A DNA stretch of 64,000 nucleotides from Solen grandis (Eukaryota > Mollusca > Bivalvia > Adapedonta > Solenidae): assembly GCA_021229015.1 (NCBI GenBank), contig CM037782.1, positions 61,166,387-61,230,386 on the forward strand, read 5' to 3'. Positions 19,105 to 34,100 of the stretch are shown one piece after another (the stretch's first letter is position 1; every line of letters begins with the position of its first letter). Below the pieces are notes generated by a model that ran no database searches, was not told where the DNA came from, and worked only from the letters and a program-made list of their open reading frames with translations. Position numbers and translations under genes: made by a program.

Positions 19105-22100
19105 GTGAGTACCTCCGTAGTGTCTGTCCGTCTGTGTGTCAGTTTTCTATGCACTGTAGGAGAGTTTCTAAGGCTTGTTTAGGTACATGTTGACAGCATT
19201 TTGAACAATTAACATCGAAAAGCTGTATCTAACATATAATTATTATATGAATGAAACATTGTATTGAATATTCTTGATATTTGACAAGAATTGAATAATG
19301 TCAAAACTGAGTTTCTAGATGAAAATAAATTTTTAATATTGATGTAAAACCAAAACTTGAGCATTGGTGAATACTGTTGCAACAGTAAACAGGATTATCA
19401 TTAAAGAAAGTAATGTTATATTTTCAGACGTTTTATTTGAATAACCTGTCATGGTGATTCATTCAGTATGTTTTGTAAATTGAAATACTATTCAATAAAT
19501 CTATAAGAACAGTATTTGATTGAGGCATATCTTAACATAAGAAATAATAACGTAAGTTCTTTGAAAAGATATACTGTTACCGTTTAAAAGAGTTATCTAA
19601 TTTCAGATAGAGAAATTCAAAACTATTGTTACATAATTTAGAGTCACAGTGTCTCATGCGTGCTTCAAGCAGTTTTTGGGATTAGAATATCAAGTAATTT
19701 GTAAAATTATTAAACATCCAAAATATGATTAAACAAGTAAATGTTGATGATATTTTCAAACGGAAATTCGCAATGAAAATTCCTTAGATCGTAGATAGGA
19801 AATGATTTCATATCATCATAAGCTCGAAACTTGAAATTCATATCAAAATCAATATGTGTTATGTCCTAAGCAAGCCAGCTGTCTAATATAGATCTTATTT
19901 GTTAGTTGAATATTGTACTATGATGTGAATTACTGATATTGTGTGATTTTCCATTATGCTTCTTCTGTATACTTATTCATTTACTTTCTTTCAAACATTA
20001 ATTTTCTTCTTTTAATCCTATTAATACTTTTCAACCCATTTCAGTTATATTTTTTGCCGAAATATATATCTTATATTTCTTTTAGTATTTTTTTTTTTTT
20101 TTTCGTCATCAAGCCATTAATACTTAACACACCCTTAGCTTTAGACAAACATAACACACCTTATTTTGAGTGACATGCACAGCCATCCCTCCTTTTTCTT
20201 GCCTGTCTCTTTACTCCATTCTGAGACAATTTTTAACCCTTACCTCATATGGACTCATTTTACCTCACAAACAGAGGAGACCCAGATCAGACCGCTCCAT
20301 AAAGAACCTGTAGGAGTGTCTTATCTAAATCAGGCTCTCCTCTGTTTTCTCAAACAATATTATAGCTCATATTCCACAGTCTGCACAGCAAAAAGAAAAA
20401 ATCATGATCCATATACCATTTAACCCTTTCCCTCATATATACTCATTTTGACGCCCTAGTAGGTATCACATAAAGCCTGATCTGCAGAAAACCACAGTTA
20501 AACCTTACCAAATTTAATTACAAAATCCTCATTTCCAGACCACTGAGGAACAGCGAACAGCATAAAACCTGATCAGCCTGCGAGTTACTCGCAGGCTGAT
20601 CTGGTTTTATGCTGTTTGCATAGGTTTTTTCATGGTGTCCTCTATGAGGGAAAGGGTTAAAGTTCAGCTAATGAATATTCATGAAGCCATAAATGTGTAT
20701 ATGCATATTAAAGAGGTTAAGGGTTAAACCTCATAAACCTTGATCAGCTGGATGATCAGGGTTTATGTTGTTACAAGCTGCAGACAAGCATCTAACATTC
20801 TTGAAAATAAGACCCTTTTGTATTAGTTTAATGATCACATGACCCAGTAGATTCTTTAGAGAATTTAGTATGACTTTTGAGTTTGATTGTACTTTAGTAT
20901 TTTTGAGAACTTAGAATCATAGTCAGCTGTAGGAGTGTTACTTTCTTGCTGGTTACTTTCTTGCTGATCTTGTGAGCCAAAAACTTGAGAGAAAAAACCC
21001 GGCAACAACAACAAAAATAGACTGGTTTGCTATTGGTACAGTCTGATCAGGTTTCATACCATTTGCTAGGTTTCCTCCTGTGAAGTAAAGATATTTAATA
21101 GATTATCAAAGGGCAATAACTCTGTAGGCCATACCTTCACTAACTGAACAAGTGTTGTGTATATTGGACATTATTTAATTTTATTTCCAGTGCAATTAAA
21201 TGTTTAGAAGTATTATGCTTGAATGCTATATGCTTTATTGAACATTGAAGGCAATAAGTTGTGTTCAGTTTTGAAAATTATTTCTGTTGTATTTTATTAA
21301 TGCATGATGGCTTCATTTGTGATGAATATGATAGCATAAAATGTATGAATTATTCATCCTGGCTACGTTGTCTGAATCTGAATAAATTATCCACACCATG
21401 AATTTGTGAAATATGATTAAATGGTTAAAATAATTCATGTACATGCCAGTTTTGTTTTACGTGAATCTCTTGAATGGATAATGTTTGTTGAAGACAGAAT
21501 ATGTGATGAGGTTTTTGTGCACAAGAGAGAGAGAGAGTTACTACAGGAAATTATCTATCCTCTCCTGTTATATGATGAAAACTGATCATTTAATAACATC
21601 AATTTAACGAGAACCATTTGTGCTATGCCAGTCTAAACAATATAGACAAATGCAGCTTTGACATTTCATGTGAGTTATCATTATTTTCTGTGAGAAACTA
21701 ATTTGACTTCTAGTTGATTATTTTTGTTTGTCTTCATTATGCATTTTCTTCAAATTACTGTCTCCCATTGTTATTTCAAGAGTAAACTTAATGAAAAATG
21801 GAATTTCTACATTAGAGCCATTTGTATACAGTGTAATTCATGGGAGACTTATATAGGGAAATATACATGCAGACATTTAAGTCTCAGGTCAATTATAGTC
21901 TTTCCAAGATCAATAAATGAAGGTTCAAGGGAAGAGAAGCCAAACTTGGGACCACCCCTGTTGTAGCCTTCATAAGAATGCAAATAAGCATTAAGAAAAA
22001 TGTGGCATCTTCAAGTTTTTCCTCATTGCAAGAAAAATGTGGCAGTCTTCAAGTTTTTCCCCATCGCAAGAAAAATGTGGTTTTTCCCCATAGAGTTCTG

Positions 22101-25100
22101 AGAGCATCCACTGCAATGTAGAGGGATGCTTTGGATCAAATTCTTGCCGAGCAGGAGGAAACAGTTGCAAGTAATTTTCAATGTTAATTATAAAGCTGAT
22201 GGTATCATTTAGTGATATCAATCAGAGCACTATTGAGGCTGATGTAGTCAAAGGATGAATCCATGATTTAGAATAGGTCCTCCTAGGGACACGGATGTTG
22301 ATTAGACTTTGATTTGAGAGCTATTTGCATAAAATGTAATTCAGTGTTTTATCTGGAAAGATATAATTGGGGTAAATGTAGAAAACATGTGACTAATAGG
22401 ATATTTGTGTCTCTTTTTTTACATTTAATGAATAGTAATTTAGAAGTTGATTCCAAAGATCTGCAGAGCGCTTTCAGTACTAACATATGGTAAGTGAGTC
22501 GAGAATAGAATGAGCAAAAAGTTGACGCGCAATCCGGTTATCTGGTGATGAAAGGGAGACCATGCTGTTAAAGACAAACAAAGCGCAATGCCAAATGGAT
22601 ATTAAATTAGCAACAGGTGAATAAATACTTAATCAGGATGAGATATTGTGAGCATTCTGACAGGCAAGGAGACATTAAGCCTTTCTCCAAGTTGTCAGGC
22701 CCTGGAATCTCTCTGGTTGTCAACCCTGACTCAGGTCTACTGTTGCCATGACAACCAGGACTGTATGACTGTACCAAGATGGCGGTATACCTGTGGGACC
22801 ATGCAGTTCTCAGGGATGGTGTATGTGGATGACATACTTCATCATATGATGTCATAACTATATATTGAAACACGTGGGAATTTTGAGTGCTTGAGATATC
22901 AAATTACTTAATGAACTATTAGCCTTGAGGTATGGGGTAACACCTGCCTTTGGGCCTGTTTGACTTAGTGTAAGATCTTGTAAGTGACACAGGTATGGTG
23001 ATTAGAGGTATATGACAGAAGATAATCCATAATCAATTTAGTGTCTTGTATTAAACGGGATAGCCTTCTGTTAACTGCATGTCAGTGCATTCCAGATTTA
23101 AAACTAGGGATCAAAACCTGTTAAAGCTGAGAATGGTCTTTCAGTCTGTTCATGCTTGTAAATTGTTGTTTTAATAGATGTAAAAGGTGTGTCTTAGCAG
23201 TTGATAGGCAAAAATTTTGTGGTATCAGGCCTCTATAGTCTTGAAAATAAAAATGGAACCTGCATAATGATTTAATTGTTCTGATTTTGACTATTTTCAT
23301 TAGGTTCAATAGGGGTTTTAGAGTGATACTCAAACTTTAGTCCAAGATTGTACGTTTTCCAGTACACGGGGCAATGGTCTTTCAAATGCCCAAAGGGTTA
23401 TTGTGGAAGGATATCTTAGATATTGGATCTGACAAGAAATCCATGTGTCTGTACAGTTCAATCATCACTTGTGACCAGTTTGATCCAGTCTGACATGTTT
23501 ATAATGGGTTTATATGTCTCAGATGGTCAAGTTTTCAACTCTTCAGCACTCTCTGCCATCTTTATTTTTTTTTTATTTTTTTTTATCAAGTGTACAATTA
23601 CAGGCCTCCATTGTTTTGGAAAACACAAAGTAATAAAATAAGATTTTCATGCTTAAATATATAAACTAGGTTAAACAGGGATTTGAGTAGGTTAAACAGG
23701 GATTTGAGTAGGTTAAACAGTGATTTGAGTAGGTTAAACAGTGATTTGAGTAGGTTAAACAGTGATTTGAGTAGGTTAAACAGGGATTTGAGTAGGTTAA
23801 ACAGGGATTTGAGTAGGTTAAACAGTGATTTGAGTAGGTTAAACAGTGATTTGAGTAGGTTAAACAGGGATTTGAGTAGGTTAAACAGTGATTTGAGTAG
23901 GTTAAACAGTGATTTGAGTAGGTTAAACAGGGATTTGAGTAGGTTAAACAGTAATTTGAGTAGGTTAAACAGGGATTTGAGTAGGTTAAACAGTGATTTG
24001 AGTAGGTTAAACAGTGATTTGAGTAGGTTAAACAGGGATTTGAGTAGGTTAAACAGTGATTTGAGTAGGTTAAACAGTGATTTGAGTAGGTTAAAAGTGA
24101 CTTGAGTATGGTATATCTGTCTTATATCATGATTAGATAGTATTGAAAAAATTAAGGCCTTGTTAGCATATTCTCAGTACAAGCTCATCGCAAGTTGATG
24201 AACAAGGTTGGGAAATGATTTTTTTGTTGAAAAAAAGCATGTACTTTAAATTCAAAGCATATTCATTTAATTATGAGAGAGAGTTTCCTTCTCTAAAGAT
24301 AAGTGAATAAATCTTAAATTGAATGTGAAAATAAAAATTAGTTTTCACTCACCAGCTTGGTTTCCATGGCAGCCAGTCTTCCATACTGGGAAGATCTTTA
24401 GAAATTGAAGATAAAAAAGGAGTATTCCCAGTTATCCAGTGAACATAATCCGACATTAAACCACAATAAATGCACCATTAAATGATTACATTCTCCTATC
24501 ACTTTGTAAGGCATGGCTTTAGTTTTAATCAGTGAAAACATCTTCACCGATATTGAAAAAAAATGTTAGTCATAAACACTGAAGGATATCCAAAGCACCA
24601 TCGCCTTGGTGATGAATTTTCAAAATAAAACCTGATCCAGAGTTTTCCAACCGATCTTTTTAATATTCCTTTACTCAACTTTATTCTCAATATGAACAGT
24701 CGCGTAGGAAGGTGATGAGAAACCAGTTATGTTGATTGTGTTTTCTCAATGTTTATACACGCTGAAACTAGCATATTCCTCTGCTGTATGTTTACTTTCG
24801 ATGTTATTATGATGGTGGTAGCCTAAATGGCAGGAGCAGTCTCCTAGCGTAGCTGCTTCTACTCTAACTGCTTCTACTCTCCCGAGTCCCTCGTGAATGA
24901 AGTGACATAACGGTTTACTGTAGCCCTGCACTTGATTACCATGATCTGTATCCAGTCTTCGTATGTTATCAGACATGAACTAATGCGGAAAGGAATAAAA
25001 TCTCTCATTCTTGATACAAGCAGCGATTACTTGTAATAAATGGTAATTTTGAGGTTATTAATTTACCAGAGTAATGCAATCTCCCTCGAGTTCTTCACAG

Positions 25101-28100
25101 ATCTCATTTTGAATCGGTTTCTTTTTTTTATGATGTCATTCAGCATTGAATCGACTTAATACTTGTTTAGTTTTCAATATCTGTGAGAAATTTGAAAGCT
25201 ATAATCACTCCTTTGTCCTGATTTAATAGGATTTATTTTCGGTTCGGAAATATCCACTGTGTGAAGTTATTAAGAGTGAAGGTAAATGGATATCTATGGG
25301 GTTAATCTTAATTGAGCCTAACTTTGGTAGCTGCGAATTAAGGCATTTTACTGTGAGGGATAAAGAATTGGAATCCGGAAATTAAGTTTATATATATAAA
25401 ATGCAAGGCCTGAATAAAATGATATCATTCCTTTTAGGCTTGATATTAAATTAGAAGTTGCCAAGTCTAAAGAATGTATAGTGAATGGAACATTCAGTCG
25501 ATGAGTAATTTTAGCATTTTAAGGCATGAATGGTCCAGACTGACTTCAAAAGGAAGATATTATCACCAGATACGCCATTTTAAAGCCAGATCAGACTGAA
25601 AGACAATTGGAAACCTTCTTATCTCTTGTTCTGATGAGCAACTACATGTAACTTGAGGGCTGATCAGGCTTTATGCAGGTAGGATAGGTCAGTAGAAAGG
25701 AATATTAAGGCTTTGAGCATTGAAATCTCTTTGGTCCAGAAATCTGTGTTAAATGGACATGCTACATATTGGCTTGGGGAGAATGCTTTTACCCATTGTC
25801 TGGTGACATTTTATGAGGCTTTCATTAGTGTGTGTTATTTGTTGTTCTGAGTATTACATAGTCACTGAAGTAGTTCTTATTTTACGCTGTCATTTGAAGG
25901 TGACAATCACAAAGCACTTACATAAATCTCTTTTGCTTCTGATACATCGTTAATAGTGGGTGTAAATTTGGAACAAATTTTGGGTCTTCAATCATAATTA
26001 ATATTCTGCATAAACACTTATTAGTTACTCCAATCTATGTAGTGCAACACAATTAGTTCTTGAAGATAATGAGACTGCTCTCTCCAAGGGGTTTCTCCAC
26101 TAATTATATACATGTTTTATCCATCATCTTGTGTGTATCGTTCCGAAACTTTCCATTACATCATTAAACTTGCATCAGAAACATTTGACAGTTCATTTTC
26201 ACTTATAGCATGTATAGTTTCCTAGAGAGTTAAGTGCTGTGCACGTTTGTAGACAATACAGTACTGGGTGTTTAATATATTTCAAGGAATAGTTCCATTA
26301 TTTCTGTTTAAAGTTCTAATATCGTTAAAAGTAGCTGAGATTTGCAGGAGTTTTTCTGACGTGAAAATTCAGACATTTTTCTTTTTTGCGCATTTTTTTG
26401 TGACTGCAGCCTTGGCAGGGAGACCAGATATTAGACAAAAAAAATCCAAATTTCTCAGAAAGTCTTACCAACATTGATCAGTCTCTGCCATTTTGTAGAG
26501 ATAGACCTGTTCAATCACGCCAATTGCACGCTATGTAAGCAGTAATACAGTTCCATATCCCTCGAACAAATTGAAACTTCTCCCTATCTATACCACACAG
26601 AAATAATACAATATATCGGTAGCGCTGGGCCATTTTCTAACATCCATTGGCAAGGCCAAACACTGAACATCCTTTGATATGATGTCTTATGGTATCGATG
26701 ATATATCCAATTAAGTCTTCCCCCTTTTTTACTGACAGAAAACAATTTTAATCAAAACGGAGAGACTGCAAGTAATCCAATTCACTCAAAAGTCGACCAG
26801 TTTTCCTTTCTATCCCCATGTGAGAAAATCGTTTAGCATTGGTTTATATTTCTAGCAGTTGGACCCGTCAGAACACATCGCAGCACCCGGAGTTTTTAAG
26901 CTAATCAACTTGGTCGTTGCATGTGTTTCACTGGAAAAGCTGGCTTTCCTTTTGGTGCTTTGATGAATGGGATTTAACTGTGCAACTCAACAATGAAATT
27001 TAATCAGCCATTTTCTCTCAGAATATCCTGCACATTTTACAGAACATTTATTGATCACTAATTCCAATTGATTTGTTTTAATTGGACTTCAAATGGTTCC
27101 ATGCAGTGGGTGTCTAGATGAAATGTTTTCCCATTTGACAATGAAGAAAAATTGATGACAGAAAAAAAGCGTGCCGTGTCACCGCTACATCTTGAAGACT
27201 CTTTAAACTCTCAAAGAGGACAGTTAAATTCCGAATGTTATTTGTTTTGCAACCACTAGTCTCAGTAAATTCACACAATTTTAGATGAAAACAATAACAC
27301 TTTCTTGGGTGAAGTATCTATTAGCTTGCTGAAGTTAATTTTCACGGTATTCCTTGACACATGACATAGTGTTTTCTTTCTGGTTCCCAAAGCAAGTGTT
27401 TTCTTTCTGGTTCCCAGCAAGTGTTTTCCTTCTGGCTCCCAGCATTCCCATCATGCCATTATATCTATGTTTTTAACAGAATTGTTATTGGTACCACGGT
27501 GACAATATGCCACAGCCTGCCAGTTGCTCAGTGTTTCATTATGCGTTCGTTTTGAACCAATTATCTAGTACCTAGTTACATCTGCTAGGCCCATTAGCTG
27601 ACTTGTCTTCAGTGGTCTGTAATTGTCAGTCGGGGGAATTGAAGATCGAGGTCTACTTTTAATGAGATTCCCATTTGTGATCACTGCACTTGCTGCTGGC
27701 ATGTTTTGCATCAAACTATTAAATCGGAGACCTGATTTCATTTGTTGGTTGTTGAAGGATGGAATTTCATCCTTTTTATGTTGTCAATTGCATTTCAGTA
27801 TTCTTCGCAAATATTCATTTTCTAAATGATTAATGTGTTCACAAATACTGTACAATTAACTTGTGTTATACCAATTTAGCTAAAATTGAAAATATTGAAT
27901 TCGCATGATTGATAATTTTTGTTCATTACAAACAATGGAATTCTTTTTCATTTAAATAATTAATAGTTGTCTTCATTCTGCACAGTTCATTGTGCTTTTC
28001 ATTATGGAGCAGTCACTTCAAGGGAAAAAATATCATTTCGTGCTTGTCATTTTAATTTCCTAGATATACATTAAGCTGTGTGAAGCCCGTCTGTATTTGG

Positions 28101-31100
28101 GTGGTAGACATCTATTCAAGCAATCAAAAACTTATCCAATCCCAGTTTTAGGTAGACCGGTAGTCATTCTCTCAGAATCTGAAAGTATACATGAAATTTT
28201 CGCTGAAAAAATATATAAACATAAAAATGTCAGTCTTAGATGATAAAGGTTTTTAGGCAGTGCAGTTCAAGATAAAGTCATGATAAGTGAATCTTTTGTT
28301 ATCTAGTGCAGAGGGGGTTGAGAATGGTGATCCGGTTGATGAAGCTAGACAGTTTGTTGCAATGGTAGACTCCAGGCATTCCTGTCTGACGTTATCTCAT
28401 AAATATAATTGAAAGTATCTGAATAAATATTGGCAGCACTGACACTCATCTTCCTTACGATCTATCAAAAAATCTAGATACTGCTTTAAAACGTGGTGTA
28501 TTGTTGATATGTGTAGGTTGAAATTTTCTCACTTTCGCTGATGTGTATATGTATGTTTTTATATGCCTGATACTATATAGGAATAACGCCTGTCCTGACA
28601 TATCCTGTCCTACACTCGCATAATATAAGACAAGACACGAGATGCGAGGCTATTGATTACCTTCAGTGATTGTTCTAGATACCCTTAATATATTTCAGAT
28701 AAAGGCAGAGTATGTATACAGTCAAACCTGTCTTAAAGGTCAGTCAAGGAATAAGGGAATGTGACCGTATAACTGAGGTGGTCGCTAAATGAAGGTTAAA
28801 CCTATAACAAAATGCTAGAACTGACCGTTAAATGCAGGTTAACTGCTACAGGTTTAACCGTATATTGCAATGGTTGTGAGAACATTATATACTGTTATAT
28901 GAAGGCTATAAACTCAAAACCACAACAACACAGCTCCTGGTCTCAAACTTTTAGCCATTTGTTCCTTAGTCCTGTTATCAAAAAGTCTACTTTGGGACGT
29001 GAAAGTTATGCCCTGATGGCATAATTACATGCTATTGTTCGGAATGTCATTCTAATCTTCACATCAGATGTCTCAATATGTACCATTATACAGTAAATGA
29101 CCACTAAGATAAAACGACTCTCAAAATAACCATCAAACCTGCATGAAGTACCCCTAGTCTCTATGTAAAATCGCTTAGCTTAGAACTGTGGTACACTTGC
29201 TTGAATCTAAAGATGCTGAAATATTCAGTAGGCGATTCCAGCTGTTAGAACAACGGTTCCTGAATGAGCTTAAAGCTTCTTGCTTTCCCTATAGTAGCAT
29301 GAAGTTCCTTTCAGATTCTCTTCTTGCTGATTAAATATTCTTTCTTGCTGAACTCAGTTTAATTGGAAGAATTGATGTCAGTCGAGGCTTTCGATATATC
29401 TCCTCTACGCAGAAATGAGATTTCAGTCGATTTAGCTTTGCTTGGATAAAATATTGATGATTTAGACTTCTCCTTTATAGACCCAGTCTGTCTGGTGACC
29501 CCTTTATGATGCCTGTCTTTAAGGAATTGTGCAGTTTTATGTAATATTCAGATTGGATTTTCTACTTGTTTTCTTTAAGTTTGGTGTTTACCACCCCCTC
29601 CATTTCAAGATATTATCCCTTTCCCTCATATAGACTCATTTTGATGCCCTCAATAGGTACCACATAAAGCCTGATCTGCAGAAAACCACAGTTAAACCTT
29701 ACCAAATTTAATTGTAAAATCCTCATTTCCAGATCAATGAGGAGCAGCGAACAGCATAAAACCTGATCACTCGCAGGCTGATCTGGTTTTATGCTGTTCG
29801 CATAGGTCTTTTCATGGTTTCCTCTATGAGGGAATGGGTTAATGGAGTGATTATATTGTCATTCAAAATAAATGTCTTTCATGACTCTGATAAATGACAA
29901 ATTATAATATCTGGGAAGTGGGACAAACCATAGTTATGTAGTGTTAGATGAGGAAATGTTAATATGAGAATATAGTGAAACTTATTACACCATATCTTGA
30001 GTATGCATGATAAAACTATAGTTTACTGATGTATTCAGGGAATGAACATAAAAGAGAATATGATTGTTTGAAATTACTGACAAGATGTTTCAATAAAACT
30101 TTAGCAAAGAATGCTGTTAGGATAAAATTTGAGACAAGATTTATATATGAATAAAGAAATATGGGAAGATTGATGTATCTTCATAGGATACCTTAGGCTG
30201 TTCTTGACATATCCATCAAATTAACAATATATTTTTGGACGTGGATAATGTTTGATTAGAAATCAGCTTATCGGAAGCTTTTAAAGTCAGACTTTTTTTG
30301 TTTTTTTTATTCCTGGAACGCCCGGAAGACTGATACTACAGTTTATAAAAAGAATGAATTTGAAATATATATGCTGGGTCAAGTCTAAGGAAATAGAAAA
30401 AAAGAATTTATGTTTTCTTGTCTGTTACATTTATTGCCGATTTGAGCGTTTCATACTCTGGTGTTGAAGATGGTCGCCCATCAAAGGAAAAGATATAAAA
30501 GCTAGTGGCCAATGAAAATCAGACTCATCCCTGACAGGCTTAAGTTTGAAGACTTTCATGTCTATATTGATGGTTCCATATCGTAAGCCTTTACATGAAA
30601 TGATACTCCAGGCCCGCCTGATACAGGCTGCGATAAGAAACCTATTTACCCTGTCACTGCACTGATTCTGAACCCTTTCCCTCATAGAGGACACCATGAA
30701 AAGACCTATGGGAACAGCATAAAACCAGATCAGCCTGCGAGTAACTCGCAGGCTGATCATGTTTTATGCTGTTCGCTGCTCCTCAGTGGTCTGGAAATGA
30801 GGATTTTGTAATTAAATTTGGTGAGGTTTAACTGTGGTTTTCTGCAGATCAGGCTTTATGTGGTACCTATTGAGTGCGTCAAAATGAGTCTATATGAGGG
30901 AAAGGGTTCAGAGAATGTGAGATAGATGAACCTTTAAACTGAATTCTGGCCCGCCAGTGTGATGTTTGGATATAGGCTTGTCTGAATTATTTTCAATAAT
31001 AATCACCAGTTTTACATGAGAAATGTTTTACACGAGATATGTCTTTTCTTCCTGACATTGTACTTTAAATGAAGTTTACTACAATAGATAAATAAAACAC

Positions 31101-34100
31101 ACGGTAGACCATCTTTATCCTGTAACTGGATTGTGCCTTTGAAGTTGTGTATTTGAAATAAACAAAGCACTCAGTGGCATTGTTGGTTAATGGACTCACC
31201 ATCGATTTTGAAATGAGACATTTGCATTGCCAGTGCTATCGTTTTTCAGCAAATGCAATGAAAATCAAAGACAACATTAATTTGGGTTTTACAGACGGAA
31301 ATTGGAATTGAAGAAAGTTATAATGAAAAGGAGAGATATGAATGGCAGAATTGGAATAGAGTTTGCTTACTTGGGCGTTTCCAGAACAGGAATGATTTAT
31401 TTCCATGCCATGGTTGCTATAGTTTCTTCATGAAAGCTTTTTTTTTGTCTCAAAAGAATTCTTTTTATTATCATCATTGTAAGGAAAGATTAATGCTTTT
31501 TTGTTTTCCCCCTAAGGGAGTTTGCTGATTTTATAACGTGATTTATAAATTGAGGTATGACCGTGAAACTGTTTTACTCCTTTATTTCATGAATATTCAT
31601 GTCCAAATTTATGACGTCATGAATATTAATTAACTGAACTTTAAGTTATATGAAACTGTGGATTTTAATCGCTCTGCAGACTGTGAAGAATCTGAGCTAC
31701 AATACTGTATAAGCAAACGGAGGAGACCCAGATCAGACAGCTCCTATAGAGCTACGATAAGCTAGCAGATGGTGTACAATCTATTCTACAACATTGTATG
31801 AGCCAACAGAGGAAACCTTGATCAGATGGCTTCTGGAAGGAGCTGTCCCAAGGAGGTGTCTTATATAGGTCTGATGTGTTTATCAAGGCATCAAAACCTG
31901 TACAAGGTCAAGGGTCAACCTAATCTGGCCATTTGACCATAACCATATACCTGTTGTACAGTTACAGTGTGGTCCAGTATTACAGGCTTATTTTAGATTA
32001 GGACCCAAATATTGCAATATGATAGCTTTGCACTACACTATCATTATTTATCATCAAAGTGTGACTTTCATGGCAAAAACCTCCGCTACAAATAGCAGTT
32101 GTGCGAAAATCACGACATTTTTCCCCTTTGAGTGTCGGCTTGGCCTTCATCTGATTGTCTAACCGTGAGTTAGTCCATCAAAGAACGAGAATTGCATTGA
32201 ATTACAATCAATTATGTATGTTTCAGTCGAAGTTTGAAGTGAAAAATTGCAGTAGCTAATCGTGAGCAGTGAGTTCAACAGGGGGATATTAGTCACTTGT
32301 GCTGGGTTTTCTAGTCTTTCTGTAGCCAGTGATAAGATAAAATTCAGATTGGAAAAAGGGAAATGTCGGGGAAAATTGACCTATAGTATCTCCGTTTTGC
32401 TTGTTTGTGAAGAGAAATCAAAAGCATGTTAGAGGGATGCTCATTTAGTTCCCATTTGATTACAAGTGAATTCTCTTTCCGAGTCGGAAACCATATGGCT
32501 TTTATGGTCATTTAACATCTCCTATTTTTCGTAAAATTGTTAACATACTGGAGGATTAATGTGCACATGAAAGTTGTGTAGTTGTTTTTATATCTCACTG
32601 CAGTTATTCTGGGTTTTTGAGAATGTCTTGGACCTGAATGAAAATCCATATCAGAGGAGAGAATTTTTGTGTGTGTTTGTTTGATATTTCATTTTGTTTC
32701 TGAAGTGGTGCAGATTGATCAGTTTCTGTGTTGTTGGTAACCTCATGTTATGTTGTAATACTGGCTTAGTTGTAAGGTAATAGGAGGAAGAGATCAAAGA
32801 GGGACCCTCACACAATAAGTGAACCAACTTTCAGCATTTGAGAATGAGATCAAAGCAATGACATATGGAGAACTTGTTCATGTGGTGGGCTTTGAGGAGC
32901 TTTTTAAAGCTGTTGAGACTGAAATTAGACTGAAACAAGTATGTTACGAAGGACCATTAAGAAAAGACTAGTCATGTCCTCATAAATAATTATGTTTTTT
33001 GCTTTTGCTGTGTACCATACAATATATTGGGTTTTAATACTGTACCACATAAGAACTTTCATGTAAAAAAAAAACTTTTCTGATATGCATACAAAACTAT
33101 GTCAGTCATCCGTTACACCTGCAGTCTGATCTGGTGTCTTAATGTTTGTTATTTAGTAGAACAGTTCAAATGAGACTGAGGAGGGCTGACCATTAAACTT
33201 TTTTCTTCTATATTTTACATAAGCATTTTAAAAAACCTCATTGTCGGCCCTCTAGAAAGTAACTCTATAAAAACTAATCAAACAGAAGGTTGGATGACTT
33301 GACTTTCTGTAAAATATTTGAAGAGTGACTGTAAAACTATTTTAAGAAATATTTAGAAATAATTGAAGATGAAAAAAGTTTTGTGGTCAGCCCTCAAAAT
33401 GAATGTCTGAGTTTGTAATGGGTTTACTAAAACTTTGAAGAAAAGACAAGTCTTACGTGAGGATGATTCCAAAACAGTGGTCATGTTAATAATAATTAAA
33501 TTCACTGAAACACTAGATGTTAAAACTTCACCCATGTCTGGAGCACTGCCTTCCTATGTGTGATTTTATGCCATATATCAACATAAAAGTGACTGGCTGA
33601 GCCTTGGTTTCATTTGGTGTGCTGAACGAGCAGACACAGTTCTACAAGGTGTATTCCTATTAGCAAAGCTAAGAGTCTTGCGGGGCATCAAAAAAGGTCA
33701 TTAATATAGCCTAAGGTCATATTAGCGTTGTATATAAGGGTATTGAGGGGCGTTAAAAATGTACCTAGGGTGGTATTTACAAAGCAACTTGTCATCATTT
33801 TGACTTAAGGTTAAGGAAAAAAGCTGTTACATCTGATAGTATAATTTATCCACTTAATCATTCCTAAATTTTGTTATAAAAAGTCTTTAAGGTGGATATT
33901 TGTACCTTTCAATTAGTTATAATGGTAATAATTAGTAATAGTTGGTTCCTAAGCAAAGTCTGTCCTTAGAAACTGGGATGATTTCAACAATTACATAATA
34001 TTTTTTCAAGGCTGATCTACAGTAATGCATAATTTTACATCTTGAAAGATAATATTTCAGTCTGATTTTTTAAATTATATGATGTTAAATTAGATTAAAT

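Noticed and set aside
23683..24105. 140-codon open frame of SRLNxDL heptads, coiled-coil-like
   Set aside because: It is the translation of a 21-bp minisatellite within an intron. There is no splice-flanked context, no signal or domain, and the frame stays open because the unit length is a multiple of three.
30431..30760. 109-codon frame on the - strand
   Set aside because: It overlaps TTAA-A copy 4, and the remainder has no recognised similarity.
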